A stretch of DNA of 5,313 nucleotides. Source: Pseudomonadota bacterium (lineage in GTDB: Bacteria > Bdellovibrionota_B > Oligoflexia > Silvanigrellales > Silvanigrellaceae). A model generated the notes under the pieces. The model did not search any database and was not told where the DNA came from. It was given only the letters and a program-made list of their open reading frames with translations. The stretch is taken from positions 1 through 5,313 of the forward strand of contig JAIXXU010000079.1 of the NCBI GenBank assembly GCA_027490595.1, in the 5' to 3' direction. Shown here piece by piece: positions 1 through 5,313 of the stretch. The position numbers and the translations under genes are program-made. The first letter of the stretch is position 1, and each line of letters opens with the position of its first letter.

Positions 1-912
1 CTCGATAACAAAGGCGAGTACCATATTACTCGAAACTTGGAAGATCTAGATGATGTTTGCCAAGAATTCGCAGAAAAATCAATCAAAATAATAGGTATTG
101 TCGGTGGCGATGGTTCACTGGGACTGAGCCTTACAAAAATATACACTGCTTACACCTTAGCAAACAAACCCCTTCCCAAAATCATACCCTTGCGGGGAGG
201 GACTATGAATTTTCTAGCCTCAAACCTAGGACTTTTTAAAGACCCACATGAAATTCTTGAAGATTTGCTTTCTTCCCTAAAAAATCAACACCCCTTGTTT
301 GAGCAACCTATTCAAACACTCATGGTTGAAGACCGCATTGGCTTTGTTTTCGCCTGTGGTTTGGCTACTGAGTTTTTAAGCAGCTTTTATCAAAATAAAA
401 GCAATTCATTCGGCGCAGGACTCGCCCTGACAAAATTTGTTTTGAACAAAATAACAAGTTTGTATTTACCTCTTTGGAATAAAAAAATAAATTGTGAAAT
501 TTCATGCCAATTCACCATAAGCAACAAAGCTGTTATCAACCAAGAAAATTTTATCAAATTGACCTCTAACAAAGGCTATTCTCTAATAATGGCATCAACT
601 GTTCCGAAGTTACCCTTAAATTTACATTTATTTAAAAACGTTAAGATGGGAGCTCCTGAAGCAGAACTTATCGCCATTAATGGCGGCCTACCTGCGTTCC
701 TTGCCACGTTTTCAAAAATACTTACAGCTAATAAGTTAAGAAAAATTTCAAATCCTTTAACTCATAATATTAACTCTGCAGAAATTATTTTTAGCAAAGA
801 TAATTATCCATATTCACTGGACGGAGACATCATCCAAAATAATCAAAAAATAAAAATTTCCTTAGGACCGACCTTTATCTTTTGCTCGCCATATAATATC
901 CCTAGAAATTAA
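1..912 (+). CDS. Lipid kinase, diacylglycerol kinase catalytic family (5' end missing)
   Basis: The reading frame is open to the left edge, so this is the C-terminal ~303 residues of a longer protein. A TTG at 37 is in frame but is not a credible start, because the fold's N-terminal strand lies upstream of it. The family signature GGDGS is at 103-117 (family form GGDGT/S, the nucleotide-binding loop). It is followed by PLRGGTMNFLA at 187-219, matching the GTxNxxA segment that follows this loop in the family. Near the C-terminus SLDGD (814-828) sits where the family has its conserved DGE/DGD. Family members are cytosolic, membrane-associated enzymes that phosphorylate diacylglycerol or related lipids (YegS, DgkB, sphingosine kinases) with ATP. 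The exact lipid cannot be told from sequence. The middle of the protein (about 300-800) is divergent, so I would not assign a YegS or DgkB name. It is followed by the acetyltransferase gene after 35 bases. The family call is firm; the substrate is open. Confidence 0.85.
   Translation, partial: LDNKGEYHITRNLEDLDDVCQEFAEKSIKIIGIVGGDGSLGLSLTKIYTAYTLANKPLPKIIPLRGGTMNFLASNLGLFKDPHEILEDLLSSLKNQHPLFEQPIQTLMVEDRIGFVFACGLATEFLSSFYQNKSNSFGAGLALTKFVLNKITSLYLPLWNKKINCEISCQFTISNKAVINQENFIKLTSNKGYSLIMASTVPKLPLNLHLFKNVKMGAPEAELIAINGGLPAFLATFSKILTANKLRKISNPLTHNINSAEIIFSKDNYPYSLDGDIIQNNQKIKISLGPTFIFCSPYNIPRN
868..897 (+). promoter_or_regulatory. Candidate promoter inside the end of the lipid kinase gene
   Basis: A perfect -10 box, TATAAT, lies at 892-897. 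The best -35 match is weak: CCGACC at 868-873, 3 of 6 with 18-base spacing. Transcription would begin near 904 and give a leader of about 43 bases ahead of the acetyltransferase start at 948, containing the whole hairpin at 916-939. TATAAT arises often by chance in AT-rich DNA, so this is suggestive only. If real, it would let the acetyltransferase-helicase pair be expressed apart from the kinase. Confidence 0.3.
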
Positions 913-915
913 CTT

Positions 916-939
916 CTCATAAAAGCTACCGCTTATGAG
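916..939 (+). promoter_or_regulatory. Hairpin masking the ribosome binding site of the acetyltransferase gene
   Basis: CTCATAAAAGC (916-926) and GCTTATGAG (931-939) pair over 9 bp, with an AA bulge at 923-924 and a TACC loop at 927-930. The 3' arm contains three of the four bases of the Shine-Dalgarno GAGG (937-940), which lies 7 bases before the ATG at 948. When folded, the binding site would be paired. No T-run follows (next bases GTCTGAAAATG), so it is a poor intrinsic terminator. A role in translation control or mRNA processing is inferred. Confidence 0.45.
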
Positions 940-947
940 GTCTGAAA

Positions 948-1661
948 ATGGTCGTAAAAAAAGAAATAACCAAAGAACAAAAGCTATCTTCACTTGAAAG
1001 TAAAAAAAGTTTTTTTCTAAGAAAAATGGAAATTGCAGATCTGGCTGAAGTATATAAGCTTGGGGAACTTTGTTTTCGAGCTGACTTATGGCCCATGCTC
1101 TACAGAGGGTGGGACGAATACGAAGTAACAACCATGTTCAATACTGATGGCGATTATTGTTTTGTTGCTGAAAATGATAACTATAAAAAGGGTATCACTT
1201 CTGAAGATGAACGGATTGTTGGCTTTGTGCTTGGTACCGTCATGTCAAAACCCGGCACAGCATGGAGTTACGGCTATATTGTATGGATTTGTGCACATTC
1301 CGCATGGCAAAGAGATGGCGTTGCCAGCAAACTTGTTGACAAAGCAGTGGAAGCGTTTGTGGAAAATGAAGGCGTCCGAATTATCATGGCCGATACTGAC
1401 CCAAGCAACGAAAAAGCTGTAAAATTTTTTAAAAAGAAAGGATTCGGACAAGAACGACAACATGTATTTTTAGCATCAAATATTGAAAATAATCCTCATT
1501 ATTCCCATCTCATTCATAAATCTAGAGCCCAAGCTTTAGAAGAACAATACCTTAAAAAATTAAGAATGATGGCAGTTCGATCTTCTGGATTAGCGTCCAT
1601 AAAAAATAAGAAACAAAAGCCTGTTCAAAAAAAGAAATCTAAGAAGAAAAAGAAGAACTAA
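948..1661 (+). CDS. GNAT-family N-acetyltransferase with lysine-rich C-terminal tail
   Basis: A 237-residue predicted cytosolic protein. The ATG at 948 is chosen because GAGG lies 7 bases upstream and because the first GNAT strand (FFLRKMEIADL, residues 23-33) starts well before the next ATG at 1026. The fold's acetyl-CoA-binding motif A (Q/RxxGxG/A) is QRDGVA, about residues 122-127, on the strand-helix unit YIVWICAHSAWQRDGVASKL. The motif B region follows as ADTDPSNEKAVKFFKKKGF, the usual asparagine/aromatic helix ending in a GF strand. GNAT enzymes move an acetyl group from acetyl-CoA to an amine; the RimI-like look allows a protein or small-molecule acceptor, and I cannot tell which. Residues 219-237 form a tail with 12 lysines in 19 positions, outside the catalytic fold and likely disordered. 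The helicase gene starts one base after the stop, so the two are probably translated in a coupled way. The family is sure; the substrate is unknown. Confidence 0.9.
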   Translation: MVVKKEITKEQKLSSLESKKSFFLRKMEIADLAEVYKLGELCFRADLWPMLYRGWDEYEVTTMFNTDGDYCFVAENDNYKKGITSEDERIVGFVLGTVMSKPGTAWSYGYIVWICAHSAWQRDGVASKLVDKAVEAFVENEGVRIIMADTDPSNEKAVKFFKKKGFGQERQHVFLASNIENNPHYSHLIHKSRAQALEEQYLKKLRMMAVRSSGLASIKNKKQKPVQKKKSKKKKKN

Positions 1662-1662
1662 A

Positions 1663-4041
1663 ATGGAATCTTACGTAGTAGAAAATGTTTCCCACTCTCC
1701 TTTATTGCTAAATTTAAATGACGTTCAACTTTCTGCCACAACGCATAAAGACGGGCCTGCAGTTGTTTATGCTGGAGCAGGTAGTGGAAAAACACGGGTA
1801 ATTTGTTCAAGAATTGCATGGCTTATTCAAACAGAAAAAGTATTTCCATCGTCTATCCTAGCAGTAACTTTTACAAACAAAGCTGCTAAAGAAATGAATG
1901 AACGTATTGAACATCTGATTGGCGCAAGACAAGCAAAGAACCTAAGTGTCTCTACATTCCATTCTTTTTGTGCAAAATTCTTAAGAATATACTCTTTAGA
2001 AGCTGGTTTCCAACCTAATTTTTCTATTTATGACGATGATGACCAAAAGGGACTTTTAAAAGATATACTAAAAAACTTAAATGTTCCCGATAAACTCCTG
2101 TCTGTGCAAACTGTAAAGAGCAAAATAGATAAGTTAAAAAACAAAGGAACTACTCCCGATGAATATTGGAAAGAAATCAAAGAAAAACCTAATAATGTAA
2201 AGGAAGAAGTGAGTCTTTCTTTTCGTCGATTTGGTGAAGAACAATATGATCCCGTTCTTATTCATAAAATATATAAACAATACCAAGACAAGCTGAAACA
2301 GTTAAACTCTATGGATTTTAATGATTTACTTTTGGTATTTTATACTTTAATCGTAGAAAATAATTTGGTTCTTCACTCACTTCAAAATCGTTTTCGTTAT
2401 TTTTTAATTGATGAATTCCAAGATACCAACCCCTTACAATTTAAATTAATTACTAAACTTTGTTCTCATACAAATAATTTGTTCATTGTTGGAGACGATG
2501 ATCAAAGCATTTATTCCTGGCGAGGAGCTGAACCTTCTTTTATTCTCAATTTTCACAATTTATTCTCTAATGTAAAAATTTTTAAACTTGAAGAAAATTA
2601 TAGAAGTACAGACAAGATTATTTCAGCAGCCAAAAGTGTTATAGGAAATAATAAGGTAAGAGCAGAAAAAAGTATTTTTACTCAAAAAAACAACGGCCAA
2701 AAAATCAAGGTAATTGGATGCCCCGATGCCTATACAGAAGCCAGTGAAGTAGCCAACTCTATTTACACGTCTATACAAGATGGAAGTAATTTTTCTGACT
2801 TTTGTTGTCTCTATCGCACCAACGCTCAAAGTAGATCCCTAGAAGATGAACTACGCAGGCGAATGATGCCATACGTAATTTATGGATCAGTTCGCTTCTA
2901 CGAGCGAGCTGAAGTCAAAGTTCTCATGCATTATCTCAAAATAATGATCAATACAGCTGACGACGCATCCTTCCAAAAAGTTGTCAACACTCCACGTCGC
3001 GGCTTTGGAGAAAGCGCGCTGGAAAAACTAAAACATCTCGCTAATTCAAATCACGAAACTCTTGCAAAATGTGCCAGCGAAATTGTCTACGGTAACCTTG
3101 AAAATAACGTAGGCCGTTCTATTGGTGGACTGAAAACGTTCATCATTCATTTACAAAAATGGAAGCAACAACTCATTGATGGAATGAAAGGTTCACAGCT
3201 ATTAAACATCATCATTCATGACATAAACTTCGAAAACTATATTCGCGCTTCCTATCCGGAAGAGGCAGATGAAAGATGGCTTAATGTGATAGAGCTAAAG
3301 AACGCTTTGGAAGAATTTGAAAATAATTTTCAAATAAGCCAGCAAGAAAACAACGTAAAACATAGCTCTGAAGAAATTTTAGCGCAATTCATGGAACAAG
3401 CGCTTCTTGTAATTGAACCTACAACAAAAAATGCTTCTAAAGGTGAAGCCAATGCAATTACGCTGATGACAATCCATTCAGCAAAAGGTCTAGAGTTCTC
3501 TCAGGTTTTTTTATGTGGTCTTGAAGAAGGTGTGTTGCCTCACCAAAATTCACTCTATGAACCTTCTGCCGTCGAAGAAGAACGCAGGCTTATGTACGTT
3601 GCTATGACTAGAGCTCAAAATAACCTTACGCTTACCTACTCGGAGTCCAACCGTTTCAAACAATTCATGCCCGCTCAACAAAGCCGATTTATATCTGAAA
3701 TACCTCATGAATGTCTTGATTTTATAGGCACTACAAGACGCTCTTTCGCAAAACCAAAGCTCTCCACATTTCAAGATGCCCCTCGTGTTTTTAGAGATTT
3801 TCCCACATCGACAGCAATGGAATCCTTGCCAGCAAGCATGAGTAATCACTTTGACAACCAAATCGCCGCAGAACAAGAAGATGCCGAGTGGAGACACGGA
3901 CAAAGAGTAAGCCATAAAGTTTTTGGTGAAGGATGTGTATGCGGCATTGAAAAAAGTCAACATGGATTTAGACTTCGTATCAGGTTTGATTCTTGTGGAG
4001 AAAAAACTGTCGTTCATAGCTACGTGACAGCTCTGACATAA
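1663..4041 (+). CDS. uvrD: UvrD/PcrA-type ATP-dependent 3'-5' DNA helicase (superfamily 1A)
   Basis: A complete 792-residue protein, somewhat longer than E. coli UvrD (720). Motifs appear in the normal order: Q motif around Q22; Walker A GAGSGKT 38-44 (K43); motif Ia LAVTFTNKAAKEM 66-78; STFHSFC; motif II DEFQDTN 250-256 (the commoner form is DEYQDTN); motif III GDDDQSIYSWRG 277-288; motif IV ENYRST 311-316; motif V TIHSAKGLEF 603-612; motif VI EEERRLMYVAMTRA 638-651. No catalytic residue is missing. Residues 743-792 (WRHGQRVSHKVFGEG, then a short beta domain) match the Tudor-like C-terminal domain of UvrD and PcrA that binds RNA polymerase, which Rep lacks. This favours UvrD/PcrA over Rep; symbols overlap between these groups. 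Known roles of the family are unwinding in nucleotide-excision and mismatch repair and removal of RecA or stalled RNA polymerase. No strong Shine-Dalgarno precedes the ATG, only purine-rich AAGAAGAAC inside the upstream gene, and the start lies one base after the acetyltransferase stop, which points to reinitiation. Confidence 0.95.
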   Translation: MESYVVENVSHSPLLLNLNDVQLSATTHKDGPAVVYAGAGSGKTRVICSRIAWLIQTEKVFPSSILAVTFTNKAAKEMNERIEHLIGARQAKNLSVSTFHSFCAKFLRIYSLEAGFQPNFSIYDDDDQKGLLKDILKNLNVPDKLLSVQTVKSKIDKLKNKGTTPDEYWKEIKEKPNNVKEEVSLSFRRFGEEQYDPVLIHKIYKQYQDKLKQLNSMDFNDLLLVFYTLIVENNLVLHSLQNRFRYFLIDEFQDTNPLQFKLITKLCSHTNNLFIVGDDDQSIYSWRGAEPSFILNFHNLFSNVKIFKLEENYRSTDKIISAAKSVIGNNKVRAEKSIFTQKNNGQKIKVIGCPDAYTEASEVANSIYTSIQDGSNFSDFCCLYRTNAQSRSLEDELRRRMMPYVIYGSVRFYERAEVKVLMHYLKIMINTADDASFQKVVNTPRRGFGESALEKLKHLANSNHETLAKCASEIVYGNLENNVGRSIGGLKTFIIHLQKWKQQLIDGMKGSQLLNIIIHDINFENYIRASYPEEADERWLNVIELKNALEEFENNFQISQQENNVKHSSEEILAQFMEQALLVIEPTTKNASKGEANAITLMTIHSAKGLEFSQVFLCGLEEGVLPHQNSLYEPSAVEEERRLMYVAMTRAQNNLTLTYSESNRFKQFMPAQQSRFISEIPHECLDFIGTTRRSFAKPKLSTFQDAPRVFRDFPTSTAMESLPASMSNHFDNQIAAEQEDAEWRHGQRVSHKVFGEGCVCGIEKSQHGFRLRIRFDSCGEKTVVHSYVTALT

Positions 4042-4042
4042 C
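4013..4042 (+). promoter_or_regulatory. Weak candidate promoter for the outer-membrane protein gene
   Basis: TTCATA (4013-4018, 4 of 6 to TTGACA) and CATAAC (4037-4042, 4 of 6 to TATAAT) are 18 bases apart, with a TG at 4034-4035 giving an extended -10 form. Transcription would start near 4049, about 40 bases before the TTG start. Both boxes are imperfect and lie in or at the end of the helicase gene, so read-through from the helicase is an equally good explanation. Confidence 0.2.
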
Positions 4043-4045
4043 AAT

Positions 4046-4066
4046 GTTACTGTAAAAAACAGGAAC
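4046..4066 (+). other. Small imperfect inverted repeat in the helicase-to-membrane-protein gap
   Basis: GTTACTGT (4046-4053) and ACAGGAAC (4059-4066) pair at 7 of 8 positions around an AAAAA loop. No T-run follows, so it does not look like an intrinsic terminator. It could be a weak leader hairpin, an mRNA-processing site or an operator half-site pair, or chance. It is the only notable structure in the 48-base gap besides the ribosome binding site AGGGGA (4077-4082). Confidence 0.3.
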
Positions 4067-4076
4067 GCAAAACTAT

Positions 4077-4092
4077 AGGGGAATAAACTTTG
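4077..4092 (+). promoter_or_regulatory. Strong ribosome binding site that fixes a TTG start
   Basis: AGGGGA at 4077-4082 is followed after 7 bases by TTG at 4090-4092. It is the best Shine-Dalgarno match in the window. The next in-frame methionine codon lies more than 100 codons downstream and would remove the signal peptide, so the TTG start is preferred. Confidence 0.75.
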
Positions 4093-5181
4093 AAAACTAA
4101 TCCAGCACAAAGTGAAAAATTAGGAACCAAACTTTCACGCTATACTCTTTTTTTATTCCTTGGTTTCAATGCTTTTCTTTATATCAATGGCACTTCATCA
4201 GCCAATGAACTAGAGGGGAATGCTGCTGGCGATGAACGACCTGTTTACCAAGAAGACAAGAATCCACAATCAATTCTGAGGTCTTGGCTTAGTTCAGAGC
4301 CAAGATCCCTTGCCTTACAGCGTCTTGAAGCATCTACTTATCCAAAAGAGGCCGAGCTTTATTGCAGCACCACTCAGTGTACTCTTGGTCTTTCCCGTGA
4401 CCTTGTTGTTGGCGGGGACGTTTTCGGAATGGCATATGCACCCTTGCGATCATTTTTTGACCCAAACTGGGTATCGGGAGGTGGATTTTATCTTATCGAT
4501 GTGTTTGGAGGGTTTCAAATCCTTCGAGGCGTTGAAGGGAAAAAATTCATGAATGCACAACTCGGATATAGAAGGCTAAACTTTTCTGATGGTATGAATG
4601 AAATTGCCACACAAGGAATCACGACAAAGGTAAGTTTTTCTCAAATTATAACTCCAATCTATACACAAAATCTAGAATTTTCAGCATATTTTACCATGGG
4701 AAATGCACAATTAAATAATGGAAATGCCCTTCGCTTCAATTCACCAGATTATTCACGTCTTAACAGTGCCGCAGGATATTTTTATAGAGTTTCACAAAAA
4801 TATCCCACTTTTTTTGTCAGCCTGCCTGCCGATCTTGAGATCGCAAATTGGTCTTCTGAAAAAACAGGTCTAAATACACCAATAAGACAATATCTTCGTG
4901 TAGAACCAATGTATATTCAAAATAGTTTATCTTTTACAGAAAGTAATCGTTCTGTACAAAAGCGAGAACAAAACTTTGGAATTCGCCTAGGAACCCTAGT
5001 TTCCTATGAATCCACCTTTCAAGATGTTGAACCAGGTCGCTTTACCCTCAAAGGCGGTCTAGGAATGGACATTCTAACTAGTGACATGACAACCATTACA
5101 ACTGGAGATAGTGACCTAAGTGTACCACGGCGCCCTTCTGTTTCTCCTTATCTTGAACTGGCTGGTAGCTGGCAATTTTAG
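4090..5181 (+). CDS. Secreted protein, probable outer-membrane beta-barrel, function unknown
   Basis: A 363-residue protein that I do not recognise as a named family. The N-terminus has the form of a Sec signal peptide: basic residues K10, K14 and R17, a hydrophobic core about 18-32 (YTLFLFLGFNAFLYI), and a likely signal peptidase I cut after TSSA (residue 38). Residues 39-90 are polar and charged, possibly a periplasmic plug or linker. From about residue 100 the protein is rich in G, Y, F, N and S with alternating polar/apolar stretches typical of membrane beta-strands, for example FYLIDVFGGFQIL, FMNAQLGYRRLNF, FGIRLGTLVSYES and FTLKGGLGMDI. It ends PYLELAGSWQF, with the terminal phenylalanine and alternating hydrophobics expected of the signal read by the BAM assembly machinery. 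I count roughly 10-12 possible strands, a rough estimate. The only two cysteines, C92 and C97 (CSTTQC), lie in the exported part and could form a disulfide. Alternatives are a periplasmic beta-rich protein or a surface protein of another type. It may be transcribed from its own weak promoter or by read-through from the helicase gene. Confidence 0.7.
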   Translation: MKTNPAQSEKLGTKLSRYTLFLFLGFNAFLYINGTSSANELEGNAAGDERPVYQEDKNPQSILRSWLSSEPRSLALQRLEASTYPKEAELYCSTTQCTLGLSRDLVVGGDVFGMAYAPLRSFFDPNWVSGGGFYLIDVFGGFQILRGVEGKKFMNAQLGYRRLNFSDGMNEIATQGITTKVSFSQIITPIYTQNLEFSAYFTMGNAQLNNGNALRFNSPDYSRLNSAAGYFYRVSQKYPTFFVSLPADLEIANWSSEKTGLNTPIRQYLRVEPMYIQNSLSFTESNRSVQKREQNFGIRLGTLVSYESTFQDVEPGRFTLKGGLGMDILTSDMTTITTGDSDLSVPRRPSVSPYLELAGSWQF

Positions 5182-5313
5182 TCGAAAAAAAACCAGGAAA
5201 CAAATCTATCACTCAATAACTAGATAAATAAATCGAAAAAAAATCATTGATAATTTTTGTGAAAAATACCATTGCTTCATAGTAGAAAAAACAATAAATA
5301 TACGAAAAAAAAA
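5182..5313. other. AT-rich non-coding end with repeated CG-plus-A-tract motif
   Basis: No reading frame or RNA gene is visible. TCGAAAAAAAA occurs twice exactly (5182-5192, 5233-5243), and a third relative, ACGAAAAAAAAA, runs to the window edge (5302-5313). A further A-tract follows TAG at 5283. The only hairpin, ATTTTT/AAAAAT (5253-5267), is all AT. There is no GC stem followed by a T-run on the + strand, so I see no intrinsic terminator for the membrane-protein gene. The A-tracts would read as T-runs on the - strand, but no GC-rich stem sits beside them within the window. Confidence 0.5.

Noticed and set aside
1002..1016. A7-G-T7 symmetric run as a programmed frameshift site in the acetyltransferase
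   Set aside because: The AAAAAAG heptamer is not in the X XXY YYZ phase for the reading frame, and the frame is intact and encodes the first GNAT strand (KKSFFLRK), so no shift is needed.
862..1131. Open frame on the - strand across the kinase-acetyltransferase junction
   Set aside because: It overlaps two well-supported + strand genes and its translation shows no domain; the composition is what antisense of AT-rich coding gives.
948..4041. Helicase plus acetyltransferase as a defence or mobile-element module
   Set aside because: The helicase has the standard UvrD/PcrA layout including the Tudor-like domain, and there is no nuclease, integrase, repeat or attachment site nearby. A housekeeping repair helicase is the simpler reading.
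4046..4066. Intrinsic terminator after the helicase gene
   Set aside because: The stem is 8 positions with a mismatch and there is no T-run after it. Kept only as an inverted repeat.
3550..4110. Long open frame on the - strand (186 codons) opposite the helicase 3' end
   Set aside because: It lies antisense to conserved helicase motif VI and the Tudor-like domain, runs into the start of the next gene, and its product resembles no family and has an odd Cys/Phe-rich composition. It is a shadow of the real gene.
5253..5267. Hairpin ATTTTT/AAAAAT as a terminator
   Set aside because: The stem is purely AT, with a three-base loop and no following T-run; too weak to act as a terminator.
5247..5300. 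Promoter for a gene to the right (TTGATA at 5247, or TTGCTT at 5272 with TAAATA at 5295)
   Set aside because: TTGATA has no acceptable -10 at 16-18 bases, and the second pair matches consensus at only about half of the positions. In AT-rich DNA this is chance level.

Overview
The window is an AT-rich stretch of what looks like an ordinary chromosome from a Gram-negative bacterium. It carries four genes, all on the + strand, with very little space between them. The Gram-negative call rests on the last gene, which encodes a secreted protein with the look of an outer-membrane beta-barrel (signal peptide, alternating strand pattern, C-terminal phenylalanine). The low GC, lysine-rich coding and frequent A-tracts would suit an AT-rich Bdellovibrionota/Oligoflexia-type or other AT-rich proteobacterial genome, but this placement is a guess from general character, not from a marker gene.

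Layout. Positions 1-912 hold the 3' part of a lipid-kinase gene (diacylglycerol kinase catalytic family); its 5' end lies outside the window. A 35-base gap (913-947) contains a 9-bp hairpin that covers the ribosome binding site of the next gene, and a perfect TATAAT lies just upstream in the end of the kinase gene. Positions 948-1661 encode a GNAT-fold N-acetyltransferase with a very lysine-rich C-terminal tail. One base after its stop codon, 1663-4041 encodes a complete UvrD/PcrA-type superfamily 1A DNA helicase with all main motifs and the C-terminal Tudor-like domain. After a 48-base gap, 4090-5181 encodes the putative outer-membrane protein, which starts at TTG. The last 132 bases (5182-5313) are AT-rich with repeated CG-plus-A-tract motifs and no gene that I can support.

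How the genes work together. The acetyltransferase and helicase are almost certainly co-transcribed and probably translationally coupled; whether they work together is unknown. The lipid kinase and the outer-membrane protein both concern the envelope, but nothing shows a shared pathway. I see no mobile element, CRISPR array, RNA gene, integration site or recognisable defence system. The most interesting points are the hairpin-masked start of the acetyltransferase, the acetyltransferase-helicase pairing with its basic tail, and the unassigned outer-membrane protein. None of them amounts to a demonstrated new system.
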